In this document: in pieces, positions 9,601 to 16,620 of the stretch
How positions within the stretch are numbered: position 1 is the first letter of the stretch
Layout of the letters: the number at the start of each line of letters is the position of its first letter
Assembly (NCBI GenBank): GCA_900548585.1
Contig: URLI01000014.1
Span: forward strand, 1-45,992
DNA length: 45,992 nt
Direction: 5' to 3'
Source: an uncultured Prevotella sp.
Lineage (GTDB): Bacteria; Bacteroidota; Bacteroidia; Bacteroidales; Bacteroidaceae
Made by a program: the position numbers and the translations under genes
Notes under the pieces: generated by a model
Seen by the model: the letters and a program-made list of their open reading frames with translations, nothing else
What the model was told of the DNA's origin: nothing
Database searches by the model: none

Positions 9601-12247
9601 GCTTTTTTATCGAGTTGTCCAGTTCCAGCGTGCCGTTCTCAAGCACCTTGTCGCCAGACATTATACTATATATAACATGCACGTCCTTGTCTGAAGAGCC
9701 GACCATGACGCTCACCGGCCTGCCGTCGCGCGGGAATGTGCCGTCGGTGACATAGAACCAGTCGGGTGTCTCATGGCACGGCACTTTGTCGTCGAGCGTG
9801 AACACCACGAACTTGCGCGTCACCTCCTCGCCAAGGCAGGTCGCCTTCATCACATGCTCCCCGGAAGCGATGGAGGAGAGGTCGAGTTCCACGGTCTCGT
9901 TGGCCTTAACCGTCCGCTCGTTCTTCCCGTCGATGGTGAATTTCACCTCTCCGTCAATGTTCTTGCCGGCGGCATTGCGCAGTGAGAACGCCACGGACTT
10001 GAGTTTGTCCTTCAGTTCAAGCTCCGGGAGGCTGAAATCGAAATAACGCTCTTTCTTGCCCAGTGGCAGCGACACCTCGCCATCGTGCGACTCGCCTGCG
10101 GCATCCGTCACCGTGGCACTGATGTTGTACTCGAACACCTCATCATGGCCAACAGGATAGGTGAGGGTGAGCGGCACGTCAAATTCCCCTTTGCCGTCTG
10201 TCACCGTCTCGCCCCTGGCCAGTTCCACCTCGTCTGCCCCGGAGCCGCGCCACCAGCCCCACCACCATGCCTTCCTGCGCGTAATGGTGTATGCCACCTT
10301 CGCGCCCTGCACCGGCACTTCGGCGTAACTCTTGGCACGTCCCTTCACCGTTATTGTCTCGCCGGCCCGGTATTGCTTGCCGTAGTCGTCGAAATCAACC
10401 TCGAAAGTTGGACGCTTGTATTCCTCCACCCTTATAAACCGGCTGCTGAAATAGTCTTTCTCGCGGATACGGTACTTTCCCGTCAGTCCAGACACAGGCA
10501 AGGTGAAGTCTGTGGAAACCATGCCGAAGCCATCAGTTTTCCCGACATATTCGCCCACGACGTCGCCGTTGGCGTTGAGCAAGTCGAGCTTTACCTCCCT
10601 GCCAACAGACGCGCCCGCATCAACGCCCTTCCTTACCTCGTATGCCAATGCCGTCACATGAACGGTCTGCCCGGGACGATATATTGCCCGGTCGGTGAAG
10701 ATTGACAGATGTTTTCGTGTGCTCGGCACCCCGTCATAGTCATATTCATACAAATAGAAATCCGACACGGGGAATGCCTTGTCATTTTCAGTTGAAAGAA
10801 CGACATAGTCATAATCGTCGTCATATTGCAGAATGACCTCGCCATCAGTGCCTGTCGTGAAATGCTTGAACTTCAGGGCGGTATTGTTTCCTTCATTCTC
10901 CGCCAACCCCACTATTGCCCCCGGCACCGGCTGTCCCGACTTGGCGTCGAGCACGGCAAACCTAACCTTTTCGTTGGGCTGCGGCAATGCCACGTATGCA
11001 AGGCCAGTAACATTGAGTTGCATGTAAATTCTGTCAATGCCCTTGTCACCGGGCGCTATCTCAACGACATACACTCCCGTTGGCATACCGTCCACGGTGA
11101 GCGAATCCACGAATGTCTCGTAAGGCTGGTGTTTGCCGAAAGTCACCGCCTTTTCAAAAGCCACTGTGCTTTTGAAGTTATCGAGCAGCTTATACGCGAA
11201 GCGGTAATTTGTCGCGAACTTTTGACACTCCAAGGCATCCGCCTCAACACGATGCAGGCGTACCGTCAACCCGTCAACGTTACGCAGCGTAAACCTGACC
11301 TTGAATTTCTCATCCGGGTATGCCATACCCTTGTCCATATTGGTCCCGCACCTCGGTGCCGTCATTTCGTTGCGCATGTTCACGAGCTTGTTCACGCCAT
11401 CCCAGCGGCTCCACCTGCTTATCGCATCGTTGAGGAAACCGTATTTCTCCTTGTCCTCGTCATTTTTATAACATCTGGCACGTTCTGCGGCAGCGGCCCC
11501 GCAAATGTCAAGGTCGCCATAAACGCCAATCAGCGAGTCGAGCAGTGCGGCATTGTCGCGCCCAAAGACTTTTGCATTGTCCGCATCGCCGTCAGCTGCA
11601 TAATCATCGTCCGTGTCATCACCATTGCCGACTATCATTCTCAGCGCCGTTATGAACGCCGCGTTGCGGTTGCCCTGCCTCGCGTAGTAGTCATGCAGCG
11701 TCCTCATGTCGCCCGCCTCGAAACCGATTGCGCTCAGGAGGTCGTGGTTGAAGTACTTGCTGTCTGCGCCATGATCGACAAGCGGGTCAAACTCCGACGC
11801 CTTGTGCCGCGCAAGCAGGTCTGGGTTTGCCAAGGCCTTGGCATAATACGCTTTCCACGTGTCGCTCTTCTCGCCGCCTGCGGCATCTTTCACCTTATAG
11901 ACATTGCCCAGCAAGCAGTTGTAGACCGCAGCAAGAACAGGATCACTCTTGTCGGCTGCGGCAGCATGATTCACGAGTTTCTCCACCTCCGCATCAGCAG
12001 AGTCAGGGTTTATCTCCATGGATGCCCCGGCACGCATGACCTGCGCCTTCAGCAGGTTGCCGTATGACTTTTCGCGCGCCGACTTTTCTATGATCTTGTC
12101 GAGCGCGGTAATCATGGTCTGCGGCAGATCCTTCTTGCGTGCCGCCTCCACATTTTCCCACAACATCTTGTAACTTTGACCCGATACCATCATAGGGATA
12201 TTAAACAATAATATTACTGTAAACAATATAACCTTTTTCATACTCAA
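6662..12247 (-). CDS. Alpha-2-macroglobulin family protein (MG2 domain), no thioester motif
   Basis: A very large (1861-aa) exported protein. It has an N-terminal signal peptide and a helical, TPR-like region to about 300. Macroglobulin domains follow, including a typical MG2 segment (TDRAIYRPGQTVHVTALAY), and the A2M core motif PESVTTWRVAGLAHD. An alpha/alpha-toroid-like region (for example DGSFSWWKGM) and a C-terminal beta domain complete it. Bacterial A2Ms trap proteases, usually through a CxEQ thioester. I see no CxEQ; the corresponding stretch reads AIPFVGDVNNKNALSLAA. A SusC-like LQEVVVTGYGG motif sits near residue 1060. It is first in the operon with DUF1573, meaB and ispH. Protease inhibition is the family expectation, not shown here. 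Confidence 0.88.
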   Translation of the reverse strand: MSMKKVILFTVILLFNIPMMVSGQSYKMLWENVEAARKKDLPQTMITALDKIIEKSAREKSYGNLLKAQVMRAGASMEINPDSADAEVEKLVNHAAAADKSDPVLAAVYNCLLGNVYKVKDAAGGEKSDTWKAYYAKALANPDLLARHKASEFDPLVDHGADSKYFNHDLLSAIGFEAGDMRTLHDYYARQGNRNAAFITALRMIVGNGDDTDDDYAADGDADNAKVFGRDNAALLDSLIGVYGDLDICGAAAAERARCYKNDEDKEKYGFLNDAISRWSRWDGVNKLVNMRNEMTAPRCGTNMDKGMAYPDEKFKVRFTLRNVDGLTVRLHRVEADALECQKFATNYRFAYKLLDNFKSTVAFEKAVTFGKHQPYETFVDSLTVDGMPTGVYVVEIAPGDKGIDRIYMQLNVTGLAYVALPQPNEKVRFAVLDAKSGQPVPGAIVGLAENEGNNTALKFKHFTTGTDGEVILQYDDDYDYVVLSTENDKAFPVSDFYLYEYDYDGVPSTRKHLSIFTDRAIYRPGQTVHVTALAYEVRKGVDAGASVGREVKLDLLNANGDVVGEYVGKTDGFGMVSTDFTLPVSGLTGKYRIREKDYFSSRFIRVEEYKRPTFEVDFDDYGKQYRAGETITVKGRAKSYAEVPVQGAKVAYTITRRKAWWWGWWRGSGADEVELARGETVTDGKGEFDVPLTLTYPVGHDEVFEYNISATVTDAAGESHDGEVSLPLGKKERYFDFSLPELELKDKLKSVAFSLRNAAGKNIDGEVKFTIDGKNERTVKANETVELDLSSIASGEHVMKATCLGEEVTRKFVVFTLDDKVPCHETPDWFYVTDGTFPRDGRPVSVMVGSSDKDVHVIYSIMSGDKVLENGTLELDNSIKKRKFEYKDEYGAGVLLQYAWVKNGEFYTHGFYIRKPLPVKDLNVKWTSFRDRLTPGQKEEWTLCVKTPDGKPAKAQIMATMFDHSLDQIERYDNNFYLQLDQPRPYTRFYLPPVGGMRFVEQKNVKSLYYKEMMFTSLIPRSLFEVFFPMRVEYMLAGRALGIGMMKSINMENDALQEVVVTGYGGIAPSAKEETLMQDADFNVADSVVEEEAVHDKGVKGEVQMRENLNETAFFFPALATDADGNVSLKFTLPESVTTWRVAGLAHDAAMNYGLFDSTAVAKKDVMVQPNMPRFVRMGDRATISTKIFNTSDKDVSGTVTMQLIDPETEKTVKESRRGFSVAKGETGSATFGFDPGEDLGGQDMSLLVCRITASNGEFSDGEQHYLPVLPSKEMVTNTLPVTQNNAGTLNIDLAKMIPSGKDVANGRLTVEYTNNPAWLMVQAIPFVGDVNNKNALSLAAAYYANSLGLSLVSGSPRIEEVFKEWQKETGSGQSLASQLEKNQELKTLVLDETPWVADAKSEGDMKRQIANFFDKDAMKRRLADAVDGMRVLQNSDGSFSWWKGMSGSPCMTAEVMEFLTRLNMLAGEQKDTKGMLSLANDYLSKIVVREVEEFKSLEKQGKPVYIYDYHALQWSYINAVSGRKLTAREKDAQDYLLNHLEKLRLSESMYAKALMAVVLARNGQAQKASEYINSLKEYMVFNEEKGRYFETPRAGYSWCDYRIPTQTAVIEALQIVAPDDTQTIDEMRRWLLTEKRTQAWDTPVNSVNAVYAFLNGNTKLLESQENSTFKVDGKPLAMPASTAGLGYVKTVVDAERPQTLTVTKTSTGTSWGAVYAQFMQPAADITDASSGLKVKREVVVTENGKEVNDPQTLKVGDKVKVRITVVAERDYDFVQLVDKRAACLEPVTQLSGYHWGYYIAPKDNTTSYYFDRMVKGTHVVEAEYYADRAGEYTTGTCSVQCAYAPEFSARGKALRITVK

Positions 12248-12270
12248 TTAAACGTTTTGAAAGTATAATG

Positions 12271-12301
12271 CAAAAGTAATACAAAAATTGTGGAAATCAA
12301 A
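12271..12301 (-). promoter_or_regulatory. Promoter of the A2M-DUF1573-meaB-ispH operon
   Basis: On the minus strand TTTG (12301-12298) is followed after 19 nt by TACTTTTG (12278-12271). This is a near-ideal Bacteroidota promoter (-33 TTTG, N19, -7 TAnnTTTG). It lies about 25 bp upstream of the A2M start codon. Confidence 0.75.
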
Positions 12302-12351
12302 GCAAGTTTATAAGTTTTTTGATAAAGTTATGAAGTTTCAATAAAAACGTT

Positions 12352-12359
12352 TATCTTTG
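12352..12359 (+). promoter_or_regulatory. -7 box TATCTTTG for bcp
   Basis: TATCTTTG matches TAnnTTTG about 62 bp upstream of the chosen bcp start. The -33 element is weak (TTATG at 12328-12332). It faces away from the A2M promoter, so 12248-12421 is a divergent control region. Confidence 0.5.
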
Positions 12360-12421
12360 CATTCGGTATGACTTTGCAAAATTCATTGCCATTTATTATT
12401 AACCTTAAAAACAGAGAAGAA

Positions 12422-12874
12422 ATGAACATTGGAGACAAGGCGCCGGAGATGCTGGGATTGGACCAGGACGGCAAGGAAATAAAACTGTCAGACTTTGCCG
12501 GGCGGAAACTCGTGCTGTATTTCTACCCCAAGGACAGCACAAGCGGCTGCACGGCGGAGGCCTGCTCGCTGCGCGACAACTACGACGAGCTGCGCCGCGA
12601 GGGCTATGAAGTTGTTGGGGTGAGCATACAGGACGGCAAGTCGCACAAGAGATTCATCGAGAAGAACCAACTGCCATTCCCCCTCATCGCCGACACCGGG
12701 AAGGTCCTCAACGAGAAATTCGGCGTGTGGGGCGAGAAAAGCATGTATGGCAGGAAGTACTTCGGCACGATGCGCACCACGTTCATAATAAACGAGGAGG
12801 GAATCATCGAGCGAATCTTCCTGCCCAAGGAGATAAAGACAAAGATACACGGCGAGCAGATACTGGGGAAATAA
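12422..12874 (+). CDS. bcp: Thioredoxin-dependent thiol peroxidase (Bcp/PrxQ)
   Basis: A 150-aa peroxiredoxin that reduces hydrogen peroxide and alkyl hydroperoxides with thioredoxin as donor. The active-site segment FYPKDSTSGCTAEACSLRD carries the peroxidatic Cys43 and, five residues on, resolving Cys48, the PrxQ alpha-2 helix arrangement. The start was placed at 12422 (MNIGDKAPEM) because the family begins there and AGAAGAA lies just upstream. An upstream in-frame ATG at 12368 would add 18 non-conserved residues. Single gene, convergent with the outer-membrane gene that ends 20 bp away. Confidence 0.93.
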   Translation: MNIGDKAPEMLGLDQDGKEIKLSDFAGRKLVLYFYPKDSTSGCTAEACSLRDNYDELRREGYEVVGVSIQDGKSHKRFIEKNQLPFPLIADTGKVLNEKFGVWGEKSMYGRKYFGTMRTTFIINEEGIIERIFLPKEIKTKIHGEQILGK

Positions 12875-12894
12875 CGCCCCCGGGCGCCGCACGC

Positions 12895-14922
12895 CTATTT
12901 CCTCAATATACCGGCATCCGGCTTGCGCAGGCTGATGCTGCGCTGTATGTCACGGTATTTCCTGCCACGCTGCAGCTTCAGCGACACGTTCACGCCGACA
13001 TAGTTGCCCGCATCGCCGTTGCGGATCACCACCTCCTTGTGCAGGTAGGCACTCACCATTTCGCTGCGCAGCGTCACAGGGTGCGCGCGGAAAGGGTTGC
13101 GGCAGTATAGCGAGAGCGTGAGCGGCCCAGCCTGACAGGATGCAGACAACTGCAAGTCGGCCCCGTTGCGCCCTCGCGTCTCACCCTCCATCCATCCGAA
13201 GCCAGAGTCAAAGTATGCCGAGAGGGTCCATCTGCCGAGGTAGGCGTTCAGCGACGCCGTGCCGTTGAACGTCGTATGGCGGTGGCGGTAGTCAATGCCT
13301 TTGTTGTCGCAGAGGAACACCGCCGCGCTTGCAGATGCAGTGAGGTGCTGCGGCACGATGTCATACTGCGCGTATGCCATGCCCATCACCAGGTTGCAGT
13401 GTGGCTGGTTCAACTGCTTGTCGACGAACATGTCGTCCTCCGTGCGCGTGATGTGGTGCAGGTTGCTGTTGGGGTTGAGCTTCACATATCCCTGCAGCAT
13501 TGCCATGAGCCCTGGCCTCGTCAGCGTCATGCGCAACAGGTGCTCGATCACCCGGTGTGGCTTCAGGTCTGGGTTGCCCATGACCATCTCCATGGTGTTC
13601 CTGCGTATCGCGACATCGTTTATCATCGCTATCTGCGACATTTTCTGACTGCACTCGAAGGAGTATGCCAGCCGCAGCCCGCTGCCGAGCGGGCATGACA
13701 CGTCAAGCTTCGGGCGCAGTACGAAGTGGCGGTTGCGCCATCGCCCCTGGCGGTAGTAACGTGTGCTTGCCCCCATGGCGGCGGTGTACTGCAACCACGC
13801 GATTGTCCCGCTGACCTGCCCGAAGAGATACTGTTCCGAACTGCGGTAGAGTGCGCGTGCGCCGGCATCGCCCGTATATCTGTTGTCTGTCAGCGTCTGG
13901 CAGAAATTCATCCCCACGTCCACGTTGAACCATTTCAGCGCATTGTCATACAGCACCTCGCCCTGCACGGCCCACGTCCTGCCGTCTATGTCGTATACAT
14001 ACGGCGCGCCCTCGCTGTAAAACTCGTTTCCGTCACTGGCTATGTTCGTCACGGCAAAGTCTGCCGTGATGCCCTGGTGGCGGCGGAAGTCGCGCTTGAA
14101 ATACATGTCGAGCGTGGCGTTACCGGTGTTCTGCCTCGAGCGTTTCACGGCTCTGCCGTCATTGTCGATCGCCCTCTCCGCGCTGCTTCTCTCCCTTCCG
14201 TTGTCGTATGACAGCCTTGCCTGCATGACAAACGCCGTGTCCGCGACAGAATATGACAGTTGGGCGGAGTGGCTGGAGTTCCTTTCCCTGTTCGCCAAGT
14301 CATACCTCGTCACCCTCTTCACATCGCCGCTTGTAAGGGTGTATTCAGCATCCTCGCTCACCCTCGAACCCCTCATGTCACCATATCCGAACGTGTATGC
14401 CACGCCGATTTCACCAGTTCCTCTGTTTAAGCGCGCGAACGCGCCATCCGAAAGGCTGCGGCACGTCAGGTCGTGCATCAAATCCGCGCCCAAGGTATAT
14501 CCTCCGGTCGCCCTCTTCGTCACGAAGTTTATAACATACGCCACGTCTTCACCATAGCGAAGACCGGGGCGGTCGATGAACTCCACCCTCACCACGGCGG
14601 ACATTTCGAGCGCCGAGACATCCTGCCTGGTTGCCGGCACGCCGTTTACGAACATCTTTATTCCGCCCATATTGTCAACAGAGGATATCACGCGCTGCGC
14701 GACATCTACTTTTATTCCGGGCAACGAGAGTTTCTGCAACAGCGAATAGCCATTCGGCGAACTGCCCAGTTCTTCCTCTGAGGGATATATCCAGCGCCCG
14801 TCACGCTTCTCCACCACACGGCTGCCCCTCACCGTCACCTCCCCTATCTCGCCGCCATCAACCTGGGCAGACAGGCATAGCGGTGACATGAACAACAACA
14901 AAGACAATACTGCATTCTTCAT
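12895..14922 (-). CDS. Outer-membrane beta-barrel protein with plug-like domain (TonB-dependent receptor fold)
   Basis: A 675-aa protein with a signal peptide (MKNAVLSLLLFMSPLCLSAQ), a conserved EVTVRGSR segment and a plug-like domain (LLQKLSLPGIKV, MFVNGVPA, VVRVEFIDRPGLRYG, VINFVTKR). A long region rich in alternating aromatic strands, typical of a 22-strand barrel, follows. It lacks the N-terminal carboxypeptidase-D-like domain seen in the barrels of the RiPP loci in this window. The gene lies 102 bp downstream of a membrane-bound winged-helix regulator on the same strand, which probably controls it. The transported ligand is unknown. Confidence 0.8.
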   Translation of the reverse strand: MKNAVLSLLLFMSPLCLSAQVDGGEIGEVTVRGSRVVEKRDGRWIYPSEEELGSSPNGYSLLQKLSLPGIKVDVAQRVISSVDNMGGIKMFVNGVPATRQDVSALEMSAVVRVEFIDRPGLRYGEDVAYVINFVTKRATGGYTLGADLMHDLTCRSLSDGAFARLNRGTGEIGVAYTFGYGDMRGSRVSEDAEYTLTSGDVKRVTRYDLANRERNSSHSAQLSYSVADTAFVMQARLSYDNGRERSSAERAIDNDGRAVKRSRQNTGNATLDMYFKRDFRRHQGITADFAVTNIASDGNEFYSEGAPYVYDIDGRTWAVQGEVLYDNALKWFNVDVGMNFCQTLTDNRYTGDAGARALYRSSEQYLFGQVSGTIAWLQYTAAMGASTRYYRQGRWRNRHFVLRPKLDVSCPLGSGLRLAYSFECSQKMSQIAMINDVAIRRNTMEMVMGNPDLKPHRVIEHLLRMTLTRPGLMAMLQGYVKLNPNSNLHHITRTEDDMFVDKQLNQPHCNLVMGMAYAQYDIVPQHLTASASAAVFLCDNKGIDYRHRHTTFNGTASLNAYLGRWTLSAYFDSGFGWMEGETRGRNGADLQLSASCQAGPLTLSLYCRNPFRAHPVTLRSEMVSAYLHKEVVIRNGDAGNYVGVNVSLKLQRGRKYRDIQRSISLRKPDAGILRK

Positions 14923-14941
14923 ATCTTTCCTTTTTTGACGG

Positions 14942-14949
14942 CAAAGATA
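14942..14949 (-). promoter_or_regulatory. -7 box TATCTTTG for the outer-membrane protein gene
   Basis: The minus strand reads TATCTTTG about 20 bp upstream of the ATG at 14922, giving a very short leader. It suggests this gene is transcribed separately from the upstream regulator. Confidence 0.5.
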
Positions 14950-15024
14950 TTAAGCCTGCCGCTACTTGGCGGCATAAAATCGCTGACATTTGTCTGACAA
15001 TTGCCCGACGGCGGCCAGCCAGCG

Positions 15025-15768
15025 TCATTTCCTTTCCACGAGACGGTATGCCCTTCCGCGCAGACTTTCTATCTTCATGCCGGAATGTTTCTCCACCACC
15101 GGCTTTATGCGTCCCATAAGCGCATAGAGTGTCTCCGAGGCATCTTCCTTCCCAGGCCACAGCGCATCGCAGATGTCCGACTTTGAAAGCACGCCGCTGC
15201 CCGAGGCGAGAAACATGGCCATGAGCTGCTGCTGCATGGGCGTGAACGGTATCTCCTCCCCATTCGCATCATGGAAAATGCCTGTGTCCTCATCAAGCAC
15301 AATCGAACGGGAGCCCTTTGCCGTGCCGCGCCTGCCACGGAGTTTGGCGGCTGCCACCGCCGGCACATTATTATAAACGGCGCATCCGTGGCGTGGGTAG
15401 AAACGAAAGACGCAACCGACCGCCCAAAGCATGGAAACCACGGCAAGAAAGGCGGCGGGACGCTGGTCGCTGATGCTCCACACCGCAGACGCGAGGCACT
15501 CGGCACGGTATGCCATGCGTTCGCCTTCGGCACAGCATACCACTATCCTGCTCGACTTCCGCAGTTCGGCAGTGTGTATGTTGCTGCGGAACAGCGCAAG
15601 CGTGTCCGGCGTTATCACGGTTGACCTCTGTACGGCCAACGCCACGCCGAGAGCCTCGTTCAAATCAAGTTCGGCGCGCCTGCCGGCAGCATTGTAACTG
15701 CCAACGCTCGTCGCCACGCTCGATGCCACAAGCACCGCGAACACCAATATGGAATGCCATCGTTTCAT
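15025..15768 (-). CDS. Membrane-anchored winged-helix transcriptional regulator
   Basis: A 247-aa protein. The first membrane helix (about residues 5-25, SILVFAVLVASSVATSVG) is followed by a periplasmic stretch of roughly 85 residues. A second helix (PAAFLAVVSMLWAVGCVF) follows. The C-terminal cytoplasmic domain resembles an OmpR/PhoB-type winged helix (FTPMQQQLMAMF, LSKSDICDALWPG, ETLYALMGRIKPVV, SLRGRAYRLV). This ToxR-like logic, with a membrane sensor directly touching DNA, is common beside outer-membrane genes in Bacteroidales. The start at 15768 (MKRWHSILVF) puts the hydrophobic helix at the N terminus; the in-frame ATG at 15846 would add 26 poorly coding residues. The likely target is the adjacent barrel gene. 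Confidence 0.75.
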   Translation of the reverse strand: MKRWHSILVFAVLVASSVATSVGSYNAAGRRAELDLNEALGVALAVQRSTVITPDTLALFRSNIHTAELRKSSRIVVCCAEGERMAYRAECLASAVWSISDQRPAAFLAVVSMLWAVGCVFRFYPRHGCAVYNNVPAVAAAKLRGRRGTAKGSRSIVLDEDTGIFHDANGEEIPFTPMQQQLMAMFLASGSGVLSKSDICDALWPGKEDASETLYALMGRIKPVVEKHSGMKIESLRGRAYRLVERK

Positions 15769-15835
15769 AATCAGACCGTTTTTTAATGTTATTTGCAGAA
15801 GCACCGACCAAACACAAGCAGTGCCACATCCGGCG

Positions 15836-15843
15836 CAAAGATA
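15836..15843 (-). promoter_or_regulatory. -7 box TATCTTTG for the winged-helix regulator
   Basis: The minus strand reads TATCTTTG about 68 bp upstream of the start at 15768. A second TATCTTTG on the same strand at 15999-16006 is further away and may be unused. The -33 element is not clear. Confidence 0.45.
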
Positions 15844-15933
15844 CAAAATACGAAACTAACTCGCTCTAAATTGAATTTCAATTTAATATCAAGAAGTTGG
15901 GCGTTTACCTATATTAACATAGGTAACAATATG

Positions 15934-15959
15934 GAAACGAGCGGACTTATGCTCGTTTC
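15934..15959. terminator. Hairpin terminator at the end of the first RiPP operon
   Basis: GAAACGAGC (15934-15942) and GCTCGTTTC (15951-15959) form a perfect 9-bp stem with an 8-nt loop. TGTATTTT follows on the plus strand; the minus-strand side is less T-rich. It lies about 170 bp past the last operon gene and separates it from the regulator at 15025-15768. The surrounding 15844-16131 is AT-rich and shows no convincing gene. Confidence 0.55.
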
Positions 15960-16131
15960 TGTATTTTGCAATATACGAAGAACGCTTCAATTCGAGGGCA
16001 AAGATACGACGATTTTCTAAATATACAATTATTCACAATGAGAAATTTATGGAATTTAGAAATTTTTGCGTTAAATCTGATGCTTACCAACAATATGCAT
16101 CCAAAAATAAACAGCTGTATTCGGATATAGT

Positions 16132-16608
16132 TTATCCGAATATCTGCCGCCATAGCGTTTTATTGCTGACGATGATTCTGACATCGGCTTTCATGTACTT
16201 TTGCAGCACAGGGGTATTTTGTCCATATGTGCTCACAGTGGCTGTAGCCATAAAATAGTTGCCATCTTCTCTATGTATGAGTTTAGCATTATGGCTTATG
16301 ATGTCGCAATTATATGATGTATTGTCGTTGCCCTCTAAAGAAACATGAGCAGTTCTTGACTCATCGAAAAGATACAAATATTTGTATGGCACAAACACTT
16401 GTACTGTTCTTTGATTAATGACCTCACCAGTAGCCTCTATGGATATAGGATAAGGTGTTTTATAGAAGGCAACTGCGAGAGCAAGGACTGTTATCGTAAT
16501 GACAACTGTCCCCAAGCTGACGAGACGAGGAGGAACTTTGCATATCACGTTCCTCATCTTCTCACTTCTCAACTCTATGTTATCCGATTCTCTTTCTTTC
16601 TGTTCCAT
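16132..16608 (-). CDS. Minimal HlyD-like periplasmic adaptor of the peptide exporter
   Basis: A 158-aa protein with a charged N terminus (1-22), one membrane helix (about 30-49, VSLGTVVITITVLALAVAFY) and a beta-rich periplasmic part. The segment ISIEATGEVINQRTVQVFVP resembles the start of an HlyD/MFP barrel, and residues 85-150 resemble its C-terminal half. Ordinary HlyD adaptors of C39 ABC exporters are two to three times longer, with a lipoyl domain and coiled-coil hairpin; both are missing here. It starts 12 bp after the ABC exporter gene and is last in the operon, the usual slot for the adaptor. Family assignment is by context plus the N-terminal pattern. Confidence 0.65.
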   Translation of the reverse strand: MEQKERESDNIELRSEKMRNVICKVPPRLVSLGTVVITITVLALAVAFYKTPYPISIEATGEVINQRTVQVFVPYKYLYLFDESRTAHVSLEGNDNTSYNCDIISHNAKLIHREDGNYFMATATVSTYGQNTPVLQKYMKADVRIIVSNKTLWRQIFG

Positions 16609-16620
16609 ATCAAAAGTATT

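Noticed and set aside
10826..12067. 413-aa plus-strand open frame
   Set aside because: It is the antisense of the alpha-2-macroglobulin gene, rich in His/Arg/Cys with no recognisable fold.
12368..12421. Upstream ATG giving bcp an 18-residue extension
   Set aside because: The extension is not typical of Bcp and the purine-rich site AGAAGAA favours the ATG at 12422.
15947..16153. 68-aa minus-strand open frame
   Set aside because: AT-rich chance frame that overlaps the end of the HlyD-like gene and a terminator hairpin.
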